From: Streptomyces kaniharaensis
Lineage (GTDB): Bacteria; Actinomycetota; Actinomycetes; Streptomycetales; Streptomycetaceae
DNA length: 64,000 nt
Direction of reading: 5' to 3'
NCBI RefSeq assembly: GCF_009569385.1
Contig: NZ_WBOF01000001.1
Location: 5,440,001 to 5,504,000 of the forward strand
Shown: positions 10,993 through 19,474 of the stretch, one piece after another
How positions within the stretch are numbered: the first letter of the stretch is position 1
How the letters are laid out: the number at the start of each line of letters is the position of its first letter
Translations under genes and position numbers: made by a program
Notes under the pieces: generated by a model
The model's database searches: none
Told to the model about the DNA's origin: nothing
Seen by the model: only the letters and a program-made list of their open reading frames with translations

Positions 10993-11943
10993 ATGACCAC
11001 CGTCAATACCGGCGCGCCTGATGCCGCCGACGAGTCGACCGGGCAGCACGCCGCCACCATCGCCGACCGGCGGGCCGCCGCCCGTCCCTCCCGGGCCCGG
11101 CGGGTCCGCCGGGGGATAGGCATGATGGCTGTGATCGCGGCCGGCACCGGCGTGATCGGCCTCGCCACCGGCGCGACCCCCGCCGCCGCCGAGCCGGCGC
11201 CGGCCCACGCCGGCTGGGACGGGTCGCGGTACTGGTTCAAGAACAGCCAGGGGCAGTGGCGCTGGACCTCGCACCCCAGCGTCTACACGGCGCGGACCGG
11301 GACCGGGGCGGCGTCGACGTCGTCAACGACGACATCCGCGAGTGTGAGCTCCACCGGGGGGATCGAGCAGGGGTGGGACGGGTCGCGGTACTGGTTCAGG
11401 AACAGCCAGGGGCAGTGGCGCTGGACCTCGCACTACGACGTGTACCTGGACCGTACGGGTGGCGGGGGCTCGTCGGCCTCGTCCTCGCAGCCCTCCTCGT
11501 CCTCTTCGACGTCCTCCTCTTCGTCTTCGTCCTCGTCCTCGTCCTCGTCCTCGGCCGATGCCGCGCCTCCGGCGGCGGATCAGAACGTCGAGACGGCCAT
11601 CCAGTTCGCGCTGGACCAGTTGGGCAAGCCGTTCATGACGGCGGGCAACGGGCCGAACGGCTACGACTGCTCCGGTCTGGTACAGCAGGCGTTCCGGCGT
11701 GGCGGCATCGACCTGCCGCGGGTGGCCAACGACCAGTACGCGGCCACCACGCCCATCACGGCGAGCCAGCTGCGCCCGGGCGACCTCCTCTTCTGGTCGC
11801 CCGACGGCACCCAGCGGGGCATCCAGCACACGGCGATCTACCTGGGCAACAACCAGTACGTCGAGGCCGCGCGGCCGGGGACCCTCATCCGGATCTCGAG
11901 CATCAGCAGCGGCTACTACCCGACGTACATGGGACGGCCGTAG
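10993..11943 (+). CDS. secreted NlpC/P60 peptidoglycan hydrolase
   Basis: Predicted exported cell-wall hydrolase, 316 aa. A long basic n-region (RRAAARPSRARRVRR) and a hydrophobic core ending in TPAAAE act as signal peptide. Then come two nearly identical ~20-residue repeats (GWDGSRYWF...GQWRWTSH), separated and followed by Ser/Thr-rich linkers including a pure Ser tract. The C-terminal ~120 residues are the NlpC/P60 domain, with catalytic Cys in NGYDCSGLVQQAF and His in IQHTAIYLGNNQY. The family cleaves peptide stems of peptidoglycan. The two repeats probably bind the wall (inferred). AAGGAAGAC lies just before the start region. Confidence 0.92.
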   Translation: MTTVNTGAPDAADESTGQHAATIADRRAAARPSRARRVRRGIGMMAVIAAGTGVIGLATGATPAAAEPAPAHAGWDGSRYWFKNSQGQWRWTSHPSVYTARTGTGAASTSSTTTSASVSSTGGIEQGWDGSRYWFRNSQGQWRWTSHYDVYLDRTGGGGSSASSSQPSSSSSTSSSSSSSSSSSSSSADAAPPAADQNVETAIQFALDQLGKPFMTAGNGPNGYDCSGLVQQAFRRGGIDLPRVANDQYAATTPITASQLRPGDLLFWSPDGTQRGIQHTAIYLGNNQYVEAARPGTLIRISSISSGYYPTYMGRP

Positions 11944-12016
11944 GGCTTGTGCCGACGGCGGGGTGAAGGGTGCCAGGGTCTTCGTGGCCCGGGCATCCGC
12001 CCCGTCCTTCGGTTGC

Positions 12017-12919
12017 TCAGATGTCCGCCGGGCGCGGGAGGGCGCCCCGGGCGCCGAGGGCGGTGACGGCGAAGGCTCCTGCCGCCACCGCGACGGCAGC
12101 GGCCTCGACGAGCGGGGTGCTGCGGGCGAGCTCGGCGGCGAGGGCGCCGCAGAAGACGTCGCCGGCGCCGGTGGTGTCGACGGCGGTGACGGCGGGGGCG
12201 GGCAGTTCGGTGATCCGTCCGTCGGCGGCGACGAGGGCGCCCGCGCCGCCGAGGGTGATCACGGCACCGTCGGTGAGGTCCGCGAGCGCGCGGACGGCAT
12301 CGGTCACGGTGGAGGCGCCGGTGAGCTGGCAGGCCTCCAGGGCGTTCGCGACGACGAGGGGACGGCGGCCGGTAGAGCGTGTGTCGGGGAGCGGACCGGC
12401 GGGTGCGGCGTTGTGCAGCCAGAGGGTGCCGTCGGCAGGGAGCGCGGCGGCCGTCGCGCGGATGCACTCCTCGGCGACCTCGCCGCTGGTGAGGACCACG
12501 TCGCGAGGGAGCAGCCGGGCGGCGGTGAGTGCGGCGGTGACCTCGGCGGCGGTGAGGCGGGTGTTCGCGCCCGGGACGACCACGATGCTGTTCTCGCCGG
12601 CCGGGTCCACCATGACGACGGCCTGCCCGGTGGGCGCGGCGGCGTCGGTGAGCACGGCGCCGGTGTCGACGTCGGCGCCGCGGAGGTCGTCGAGGGCCGC
12701 TCGTCCGTCGGCGTCCGCCCCCACCTTGGCGACCAGCCGGGTCGTCGCTCCCATCCGGGCCGCCGCCACGGCCTGGTTGGCGCCCTTGCCGCCGAACCCC
12801 TGCGTGGCGTCCGTGACGAGCACGGTCTCGCCGGGGGACGGGAGCACGGGGCAGCGGAGGATCCGGTCGACGTTGACCGATCCGATGACGACGACTCGGC
12901 CGGCGGGGCGCAGCTTCAT
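12017..12919 (-). CDS. rbsK: ribokinase
   Basis: PfkB-family sugar kinase of 300 aa that phosphorylates ribose to ribose 5-phosphate. The N-terminal motif GSVNVDRILR and GGKGANQAVAAARMGA are ribokinase signatures. The C-terminal anion-hole/catalytic motif is DTTGAGDVFCGALAAEL, with Asp of GAGD as the base. ATG at 12919 has AGAAG upstream. No ribose transporter is adjacent, so it may act in nucleoside salvage. It converges with the NlpC/P60 gene 73 bp away. Confidence 0.92.
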   Translation of the reverse strand: MKLRPAGRVVVIGSVNVDRILRCPVLPSPGETVLVTDATQGFGGKGANQAVAAARMGATTRLVAKVGADADGRAALDDLRGADVDTGAVLTDAAAPTGQAVVMVDPAGENSIVVVPGANTRLTAAEVTAALTAARLLPRDVVLTSGEVAEECIRATAAALPADGTLWLHNAAPAGPLPDTRSTGRRPLVVANALEACQLTGASTVTDAVRALADLTDGAVITLGGAGALVAADGRITELPAPAVTAVDTTGAGDVFCGALAAELARSTPLVEAAAVAVAAGAFAVTALGARGALPRPADI

Positions 12920-13380
12920 CGTTCTTCTGTACGGGGTGGGGCGACTGCGCGCAAGCGGGTGCGGTGTGTGGAAAGCCAGCCGGATGCGTTCGGCGCGGAC
13001 CGGGCGAGCCGGGCGCGTTCGGTGCGTGGTGGGCGTGTTGGCGCGTGCCGAGCGCCCGGAGTGTGCGCGGGGCGCGCGACTCGGCGAGAGCGCTGTTGTG
13101 CGGGCCGGTGAGCCGCCGTGGAGGGGCGCGCGGGGGCGGATCGTGGGGGTGCGAAGGGCGCGTGGAGAGTATGACGACCGGTCTACAGATTCGGGGCCCA
13201 AGGGGCCTGGCCTGGGCACATGCCTCTGTCAAGAGGCGGGCAGGGGCACCGCAGTGGGTGGGTCCGCGAGGTATGGGGACCGGCGCCGCGCGGGTACCAC
13301 CACGGGTGGCGCTGGTTCGGCCAACGGGGGCGCCGCCCGGTGCGATCGGCATCGGGGAAAGTCGAGGGCAGGGGGACGCT
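12920..13380. other. gene-free stretch before the P-loop/Nudix gene
   Basis: This 461-bp segment separates divergent genes. Frames stay open through much of it on both strands, but the predicted peptides are Arg/Pro/Gly-rich without any recognised domain, so no gene is called. It probably holds the promoters of rbsK and the Nudix fusion. Confidence 0.5.
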
Positions 13381-14448
13381 GTGATCGTCTGGGTCAATGG
13401 CACGTTCGGGGCGGGCAAGACCAGTGCCTGCCGCGAACTGGTGGAACTGTTGCCCGGAAGCATGCTGTTCGATCCCGAACTGGTGGGGTTCGGGCTGCGC
13501 AGGACGCTTCCGGCCGACCGGATGGCGGCGGTGTCCGACTTCCAGGACCTGCCGGCCTGGCGCCGGCTCGTCCCCGAGGTGGCCGCCGCGCTGCTCGGCG
13601 AGGTGCCGGGCCCGCTGGTCGTGCCGATGACCCTGCTCAGAGAGGACTACCGGGACGAGATCTTCGGCGATCTCGCCTCGCACGGGATCGCGGTGCACCA
13701 CGTCGTCCTGGACCCTGGAGAAACGATCCTGCGTGAGCGCATTGCGCACCGCGACGAATGCCCCGGCGATCCGGCGGCCAGCGAACGGGTCCGCCAGTGG
13801 TGTCTGGACCATCTGCCCCGCTACCGCGCCGCCAGGCGCTGGCTCGTCCGCGACGCCCGGCTGCTCGACACCGGTCGGCTCACCCCGCGCGAGACCGCGG
13901 AGCGGATCGCCGCGCTGGTCAGCGACGGCGCCGCCCGCTGCCCGATCGTCCAGACACCCGACCCGGGCGGGGACACCGTCGCCTCCGCCGTCCTGTTCTT
14001 CGACGAGCAGGAGCGCGTGCTCCTCGTCGACCCCGTCTACAAGCCCGACTGGGACTTCCCCGGCGGCGTCGTCGAACGCGGCGAGGCCCCCACCGACGCC
14101 GCCCTGCGCGAGACCGCCGAGGAACTGGGCCTCCGCCTCGACCCCGCCGCCCTGAGACTGCTCGCCGTCGACTGGGAACCGCGCACCGGCCCCCGCCGCG
14201 GCGGCCTGCGGCTCATGTACGACGGCGGACTGCTGGACGCCAAGGGCAGGCAGAGCCTGCTGCTCCAGCCCGAGGAACTGCGAGGCTGGCGCTTCGTCAC
14301 GCTCGACGAGGCTGCCGACCTGCTGCCCCCGAGCCGGTTCCGGCGGCTTGCGGCCACGCTGGACGCCCGCCGCTGCGGCGAGTTGCGGTACCTGGAGGCC
14401 GGGCGGCGCGTCGCCCTCGGCCTGGCCCGGGCGGCGGACGCGGCGTAG
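13381..14448 (+). CDS. P-loop NTPase / Nudix hydrolase fusion protein
   Basis: A 355-aa two-domain protein. Residues 1-180 form a kinase-like P-loop domain that starts VIVWVNGTFGAGKTSACREL, with Walker A GTFGAGKT, and resembles small AAA/TunD-like ATP-binding proteins of Streptomyces. Residues 195-330 form a Nudix domain with a complete Nudix box (GGVVERGEAPTDAALRETAE followed by ELGL), whose glutamates bind the metal. GTG 13381 is preceded by AGGGGG. The fusion suggests phosphorylation and hydrolysis of a nucleotide-linked metabolite by one protein, but the substrate is unknown. Confidence 0.85.
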   Translation: MIVWVNGTFGAGKTSACRELVELLPGSMLFDPELVGFGLRRTLPADRMAAVSDFQDLPAWRRLVPEVAAALLGEVPGPLVVPMTLLREDYRDEIFGDLASHGIAVHHVVLDPGETILRERIAHRDECPGDPAASERVRQWCLDHLPRYRAARRWLVRDARLLDTGRLTPRETAERIAALVSDGAARCPIVQTPDPGGDTVASAVLFFDEQERVLLVDPVYKPDWDFPGGVVERGEAPTDAALRETAEELGLRLDPAALRLLAVDWEPRTGPRRGGLRLMYDGGLLDAKGRQSLLLQPEELRGWRFVTLDEAADLLPPSRFRRLAATLDARRCGELRYLEAGRRVALGLARAADAA

Positions 14449-14504
14449 CGAGTGGCCGGTGGGACGGCGGTGCAACCCGGCGACGCAGCGGGCAGGATGG
14501 GCAC

Positions 14505-15362
14505 ATGCCGTTCACGCTGAGCCATCCGGCCGCCGTCCTGCCCCTGTTGCGCGCTGCCGGGGAGCGTGGGCCCCTGGTGGCCTCCGGGCTGGTCGCCGGG
14601 TCGATGGCGCCCGATGTGCCGTTCTTCGCCGAGTCGTTGCTGCCAGGGGTGTACCGGCACGGCGGGCTGACCCACCAATGGTGGGCGGTGCCGACGGTGG
14701 ACGTGGCGATCGCGGGTGCGCTGGTGGCCGGCTGGCACGGGCTGCTGCGCGCCCCGCTGGTGGCGCTGCTGCCCGAGCGGTGGGCGGGTGCCGCCGAGGC
14801 GCTGACCGTTCGGCGGGGTGGGGAGGGCGCGGCCACGGCCGCCTGGTTCGCCGTGTCCGCGGCGGTGGGTGCGGCGACTCACGTCGGGTGGGACGCGTTC
14901 ACCCATGGGGGGCGGCTGGGGGTGCGGCTGCTGCCCGTGCTGGATCGTCGGGTGTCCGGTGTTCCGCTGTACGAGGCGTTGCAGTACGGGAGTTCGGCGC
15001 TCGCCCTGGCCGCGGTGAGCGGGTGGGCGGTGCGGACGGCGCGGGCCGTCGAGCCGGTGCGGCCTGACGTCGTGCTCTCGCCCGGGGCGCGTCGGGCCGC
15101 CGTGGCGGCGCTGGGCGCGGCGACGGTGGCCGGGGTCGTGCACCGACTCAACCCGTTGCGACGCAGCCTGATCGCGGAGTTCTGCTTCGGCGCCGGGGCC
15201 GGGTTCGCGGTCGGTGCGGTCGGCCTCGCGGCCGCGGTGTCCGTACGGGCCGCACGGGGTGTGCGGGCCGAACGGGGCCGGGGGCTGCGGGCAGCCCCCG
15301 GCCCAACGTCCGTCAGGCGGAGCGCAGTTCGGCGTAGCGGCGGAGGAACAGCGCCTCGGTGA
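14505..15362 (+). CDS. DUF4184 family membrane protein
   Basis: Predicted membrane protein of 285 aa. It begins MPFTLSHPAAVLPL and has the family's histidines and aspartates (SHPAA, SMAPDVPFF, LTHQWW, THVGWDAFTHGG), which resemble the metal-binding residues of membrane hydrolases. Four to five hydrophobic segments follow. The family function is unknown. The C-terminal ~35 residues (RAARGVRAERGRG onward) are Arg-rich, run through a strong hairpin and overlap the opposite-strand M20 gene by 50 bp; they look like read-through past a lost stop. Confidence 0.8.
   Translation: MPFTLSHPAAVLPLLRAAGERGPLVASGLVAGSMAPDVPFFAESLLPGVYRHGGLTHQWWAVPTVDVAIAGALVAGWHGLLRAPLVALLPERWAGAAEALTVRRGGEGAATAAWFAVSAAVGAATHVGWDAFTHGGRLGVRLLPVLDRRVSGVPLYEALQYGSSALALAAVSGWAVRTARAVEPVRPDVVLSPGARRAAVAALGAATVAGVVHRLNPLRRSLIAEFCFGAGAGFAVGAVGLAAAVSVRAARGVRAERGRGLRAAPGPTSVRRSAVRRSGGGTAPR
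15275..15304. terminator. bidirectional terminator hairpin
   Basis: A perfect 14-bp inverted repeat (15275-15288 with 15291-15304) with a 2-nt spacer lies where two genes converge. It falls inside the annotated 3' end of the DUF4184 reading frame and just beyond the stop of the M20 peptidase gene. It likely stops transcription from both sides. Confidence 0.7.
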
Positions 15363-16677
15363 GGGCCATCCGCTCCAGCTCCTGCGGGTCGACGCTCTCG
15401 TTGACCGCGTGGATCTGGGTGGTGGGCTCCTCCACGCCGATCAGCACGATCTCGGCCTGCGGGTACAGCGTGCGCAGCGTGTTGCAGAGCGGGATCGAGC
15501 CGCCCTCGCCGGAGGCGACCATCGGGGTGCCGAAGGCCTCGGCCATGGCCTCACCCATCGCCTCGTAGGCCGGGCCGGTGGTGTCGGCGTTGAACGGGGA
15601 GCCGCTGCCCTGGCGCTCGATCGTCAGGTGGGCGCTGAGCGGGACCTGCGCCTCCAGGTGGGCGACCAGGGCGTCCTGGGCGGCGGCCGCGTCGGTGCCC
15701 GGCGCCACGCGCAGGCTCACCAGGGCCTTGGCGGCGGCCTGGACGGAGGAGGTGGCGCCGATCACCGGCGGGGCGTCGATGCCGAGGACGGTGACGGACG
15801 GGCGGGCCCAGAGCCGGTCGGCGATGGTGCCGGTGCCGGTGAGGGCGACGCCGTCGAGCACCTTGGCGTCGGCGCGGAACTGCTCCTCCGGGTACTGCAC
15901 GCCGTCCCAGGTCTGGTCGGCGGTCAGGCCGGCCACGGCGACGTCGCCGTGCTCGTCGTGCAGTGAGGCGAGCACCTTGATGAGGGACTGCAGCGCGTCG
16001 GGGGCGGCGCCGCCGAAGGCGCCGGAGTGCAGGTTGCCGGCCAGGGTGGTGAGGGAGACCTCGACGACCGTCATGCCGCGCAGCGAGGCGGTGACGGTGG
16101 GCAGGCCCGGGGCGAAGTTGCCGGTGTCGCCGATGATGATGGCGTCGGCGGCGAGCAGCTCGGGGTGCGCCTCGGCGTACCGCTCCAGGCCGCCGGTGCC
16201 CTGCTCCTCCGAGCCCTCGACGATGATCTTCAGGCCGACCGGGTAGGCGTCCCCGTACACCTGGCGCAGGGCGCGCAGGGCGGTCAGGTGCATCAGGATG
16301 TTGCCCTTGCAGTCGGCCGCGCCGCGTCCGTACCAGCGGCCGTCACGCTCGGTCAGTTCGAACGCGGGGCTGAGCCAGGCGTCCTCGTCGAGCGGGGGCT
16401 GGACGTCGTAGTGCGAGTACAGCAGGACGGTGGGCGCGCCCTCGGGGCTGGGCAGCTCGGCGTAGACGGACCGGGTGCCGTCCGGGGTGTCGAGCAGCTG
16501 CACGTTGGTCAGGCCCTCGGCGGCGAAGGCGTCGGCGACCCAGCGGGCGGCCTTCTCGCACTCCTCGACCGGGAACTGGCGCGGGTCGGCGACCGACGGG
16601 AAGGCGACCAGCTCTGCGAGGTCGGTGCGGGCACGGTCCATCAGGGACCGGACGGCGTCGGCCAGGGGCTGTGACAT
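15313..16677 (-). CDS. M20 family dipeptidase
   Basis: Cytoplasmic zinc dipeptidase/carnosinase-like enzyme of 454 aa. The metal-binding motif LYSHYDVQPP (about residues 85-95) is followed by GRGAADCKGN, with the bridging Asp, and then by the catalytic glutamates in VEGSEEQGTGGL. A dimerisation (lid) domain sits in the middle, and the ending EEPTTQIHAVNE supplies the last His. These features match M20 peptidases of the DapE/ArgE/CPG2 clan with dipeptidase annotation. ATG 16677 gives a full-length family product. Confidence 0.92.
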   Translation of the reverse strand: MSQPLADAVRSLMDRARTDLAELVAFPSVADPRQFPVEECEKAARWVADAFAAEGLTNVQLLDTPDGTRSVYAELPSPEGAPTVLLYSHYDVQPPLDEDAWLSPAFELTERDGRWYGRGAADCKGNILMHLTALRALRQVYGDAYPVGLKIIVEGSEEQGTGGLERYAEAHPELLAADAIIIGDTGNFAPGLPTVTASLRGMTVVEVSLTTLAGNLHSGAFGGAAPDALQSLIKVLASLHDEHGDVAVAGLTADQTWDGVQYPEEQFRADAKVLDGVALTGTGTIADRLWARPSVTVLGIDAPPVIGATSSVQAAAKALVSLRVAPGTDAAAAQDALVAHLEAQVPLSAHLTIERQGSGSPFNADTTGPAYEAMGEAMAEAFGTPMVASGEGGSIPLCNTLRTLYPQAEIVLIGVEEPTTQIHAVNESVDPQELERMALTEALFLRRYAELRSA

Positions 16678-16859
16678 CGGGGTGCTCCGAGGGGCGGGTC
16701 CGCCGGAGGGGTGGTCCGGGCGGGCGTGGACGGTTGGGGTACCGCCGATGATAGGCGGAGCCGAACGGGCGGGTCCCGCGGCCCGGCCCGACGGCCCGCA
16801 CGAGGTTCACGGCGGCGCGGCGACCCGGCGGGCCCGACGGACGCATAGGATTGTTCGAC

Positions 16860-18188
16860 GTGACTGACTCCGGAAGCTCCGATTCCCGCAGCCCGCTCGA
16901 CACCGAGACTTCGCCGGTCGACGCCGAGGTGCCCGAGACGCCCGAGACGTCCGAAGTACCTGAGGCGCCAGGGACGTCCGAGGCGCCCGGAACGTCCGAG
17001 CCGCAGCCCGACGGGCTCGCCGGCGTCTGGGACGTCGTGGTGGTCGGCGCCGGACCGGCAGGGGCCTCGGCCGCGCACGCCGCCGCCGTCCAGGGCCGGC
17101 GGGTGCTGCTGCTCGACAAGGCCGAGCACCCCCGCTACAAGACCTGCGGCGGCGGGATCATCGGTCCGTCCCGGGACAGCCTCCCGCCGGACTTCCGGCT
17201 GCCGCTCCAGGACCGGGTGCACGCCGTCACCTTCGCGTACCGCGGGCGGTACACCCGGACGCAGCGGTCCAAGCGGATGCTCTTCGGCCTCGTCAACCGC
17301 GACGAGTTCGACCTGCGCCTGGTGCAGGCGGCCAAGCAGGCCAGGGCGGTGCTGGTCACCGGAGTGACCGTCACCGGCGTCGAGCAGCGCGGCGGGGAAC
17401 ACCGGACGGTGCTGGTCACGGCGGCCGACGGGCGCAGCTTCGAGGCGCGCGCGGTGGTCGGTGCGGACGGCAGCGCGAGCCGGATCGGCCGCCACGTCGG
17501 CGTCACCTTCGACCAGATCGACCTGGGCCTGGAGGCGGAGATCCCGGTGCCGCCGCAGGTCGCCGCCGACTGGGCGGGCCGGATCCACCTCGACTGGGGC
17601 CCGCTGCCGGGCAGTTACGGCTGGGTGTTCCCGAAGACCGAGTCGAGCAGCCTGACCGTGGGCGTCATCTCAGCGCGCGGTGACGGTGAGCGGACGAAGC
17701 AATATCTCGCCGACTACATCCGGCGGTTGGGCCTGTCCGGCTTTACGCCGAGCGTGGAGTCCGGGCACCTGACGCGCTGTCGGGCCGAGGACTCGCCGCT
17801 CTCCCGCGGCCGGGTGCTGGTCGCCGGGGACGCGGCCGGGCTGCTGGAGCCGTGGACCCGCGAGGGCATCTCGTACGCGCTGCGCTCGGGCCGGCTGGCC
17901 GGCGAGTGGGCGGTGAAGGTCGCGGAGGCGGGCAACGCGGCCGAGGTGCGGCGCGAGGCGCTCAACTACGCGTTCGCGATCAAGGCCGGGCTGGGCGTGG
18001 AGATGCGGGCGGGCAAGCAGCTGCTGGGCGCCTTCGAGCGCCGCCCGTACCTCTTCCACGCGGCGGTCTGCCTGGTGCCGGCCGCCTGGCGGGCCTTCGC
18101 CCGGACGACCCAGGGGCACACCACGTTCGCCGAGGTGCTGCGGCAGTACCGGGCGGCACGCAGGCTGGCGGCGGTGGCGTCGCGGTAG
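16860..18188 (+). CDS. geranylgeranyl reductase family FAD-dependent oxidoreductase
   Basis: A 442-aa flavoprotein. After an acidic, Pro/Glu/Thr/Ser-rich N-terminal extension of about 50 residues with an imperfect (PETSEVPEAPGTSEAPGTSE) repeat comes the FAD-binding Rossmann motif VVVVGAGPAGASAA. The family motif YKTCGGGI, a second dinucleotide-binding GADGSASRIGR and the FAD-contacting GDAAGLLEPWTREGI follow. Family members reduce isoprenoid double bonds, for example in menaquinone side chains; the substrate here is inferred. GTG 16860 was chosen, with only a weak ribosome site (AGGA). Confidence 0.88.
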   Translation: MTDSGSSDSRSPLDTETSPVDAEVPETPETSEVPEAPGTSEAPGTSEPQPDGLAGVWDVVVVGAGPAGASAAHAAAVQGRRVLLLDKAEHPRYKTCGGGIIGPSRDSLPPDFRLPLQDRVHAVTFAYRGRYTRTQRSKRMLFGLVNRDEFDLRLVQAAKQARAVLVTGVTVTGVEQRGGEHRTVLVTAADGRSFEARAVVGADGSASRIGRHVGVTFDQIDLGLEAEIPVPPQVAADWAGRIHLDWGPLPGSYGWVFPKTESSSLTVGVISARGDGERTKQYLADYIRRLGLSGFTPSVESGHLTRCRAEDSPLSRGRVLVAGDAAGLLEPWTREGISYALRSGRLAGEWAVKVAEAGNAAEVRREALNYAFAIKAGLGVEMRAGKQLLGAFERRPYLFHAAVCLVPAAWRAFARTTQGHTTFAEVLRQYRAARRLAAVASR

Positions 18189-18203
18189 TTCGCTCGTGTC
18201 GTA

Positions 18204-18242
18204 GGGCCGGTGCTTCTCCTCGCCGAGGAGGAGCACCGGCCC
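18204..18242 (+). terminator. terminator after the reductase gene
   Basis: An inverted repeat of about 19 bp per side (GGGCCGGTGCT...AGCACCGGCCC, the two sides joined through CTCCTCG/CGAGGAG) starts 16 bases after the reductase stop codon. The position between convergent genes supports a terminator. Confidence 0.8.
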
Positions 18243-18311
18243 TTGCGTTCGGGCGCCCGGCGAACGGCAGTCGGCGAATGGCGCCGTCTCCGGTGCGTTC
18301 GCCGGGTGGGA

Positions 18312-18362
18312 CAGCGAACAGATGACAGATAATAGATTTCAACATCTGTTATCTGTTCGCTG
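18312..18362. repeat. intergenic palindromic repeat, copy 2
   Basis: Arms 18312-18330 and 18344-18362 are 19 bp with a single G/T mismatch, around the loop AATAGATTTCAAC. The words ACAGATGACAGAT and ATCTGTTATCTGTTCGC recur at 7162-7205 and 24945-24990. Here it lies between convergent genes and could reinforce termination. Confidence 0.85.
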
Positions 18363-18390
18363 ACTTCTGTCCCCTGTCATCCGCCCGGTG

Positions 18391-19377
18391 TCATCGGTTC
18401 GCCCCCGTCAGCTCGTCGCCGAGTGGGCTGCGCCGGTACAGCACCGAGCGGCCGTGCCGGGCCCGGGTGACCAGGCCGGTGGCGGCGAGGACGGACAGGT
18501 GCTGGCTGACCGCGCTCGGGGTGACGCCGAGTCGGTAGGCCAGGTCCGTAGTCGACGCGGGTTCGGCGAGCAGCGCGAGCAGCCGGGCCTTCGGCGCGCC
18601 GAGCAGCGCCTCCAGCGCCTGCGGGGGCACCGGTGCGCTCGCGCCGGTCATGCCCGCCTGCCCGCGGGCCGGGTAACAGATGTGCGGCGGACGGTCGTTG
18701 CTGATCATCGTGATCGCGCCGCGGGCGAAGAAGGTCGGCGTCAGGACGAGGCCCCGGCCGTCCACGGCGGTCTCGCCGTCCCAGTCCGTCCACCGCCGGT
18801 TGATCGACAGCACGCCGTTCTCCCAGCGCAGCCGGTGGTCCAGGTCGGCGAAGAGCGCCGCCGCGCCGTGCTGGGCGAGCAGCCGGGCCCGGTAGACCAG
18901 GTCGGCGTCCAGCACCGCGCGGGCCTGCGGCCACCAGGTGGGCGCGAGGCATACCTCCCAGTACTCCTCCAGCGCGTCGGCGATCCGCCCGAGCAGCCGC
19001 GCCGGGTCGGCCAGTCCGGCGGCGAGCGGCGCGGGCAGCGGCCGGCCGTGCGGCAGGAAGGTCTGCTCCAGCTCGGGGCGCAGCTGTTCGGGCGGCAGGC
19101 CGCGGACGGCGGCCAGTTCGGTGCGGAAGTCGGTGGCCGGGGCGGCCGGGCGGGGCGTCAGGAAGTCGGGGATCCAGCGGTTCTCGGCGACGAGGGACAG
19201 CAGCAGGGCGGAGTCCAGCCGCTCGAAGGTGGGCCGGAGTCGTTCGAAGGCGCGGGTCTGGAGCGGGTAGACGCCGGGGTGGGTCCACATCCGGAGACTG
19301 AGCGAGGCCTCCTGGATGGGGGAGACGGCGAACCAGGTGGTGGCGAGGTCGGCCAGGTCGAGCGTGAACCGGTGCAC
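18391..19377 (-). CDS. ArsR-family winged-helix transcriptional regulator (DUF5937-type)
   Basis: A 328-aa DNA-binding regulator. The N-terminal ~230 residues form the effector-type domain typical of streptomycete ArsR/DUF5937 proteins. The C-terminal ~85 residues are a winged helix with the recognition helix in YRLGVTPSAVSQHLSVLAATG and the wing in TRARHGRSVLYRRS. No metal-binding Cys pair typical of SmtB/ArsR is visible, so the signal is probably not a metal. It is divergent from the MFS exporter at 19475, which is its likely target. ATG 19377 was kept. Confidence 0.88.
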   Translation of the reverse strand: MHRFTLDLADLATTWFAVSPIQEASLSLRMWTHPGVYPLQTRAFERLRPTFERLDSALLLSLVAENRWIPDFLTPRPAAPATDFRTELAAVRGLPPEQLRPELEQTFLPHGRPLPAPLAAGLADPARLLGRIADALEEYWEVCLAPTWWPQARAVLDADLVYRARLLAQHGAAALFADLDHRLRWENGVLSINRRWTDWDGETAVDGRGLVLTPTFFARGAITMISNDRPPHICYPARGQAGMTGASAPVPPQALEALLGAPKARLLALLAEPASTTDLAYRLGVTPSAVSQHLSVLAATGLVTRARHGRSVLYRRSPLGDELTGANR

Positions 19378-19474
19378 GACGAATCCTCCCGGAGTCCGCT
19401 GGAGGAGGGCGGACGATTGAGGCAGAGCCTAAAGGATTATCCGTTGCCGCTCGTCGAGCAGTGGGATCGGGGGC

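Noticed and set aside
11460..11560. CRISPR-like repeats
   Set aside because: The repeats are Ser codons (TCCTCG/TCTTCG) within a protein linker, without spacers.
12964..13380. N-terminal extension of the P-loop/Nudix protein by 139 codons
   Set aside because: The extension is Arg/Gly-rich with no known fold, and a good ribosome site precedes GTG 13381.
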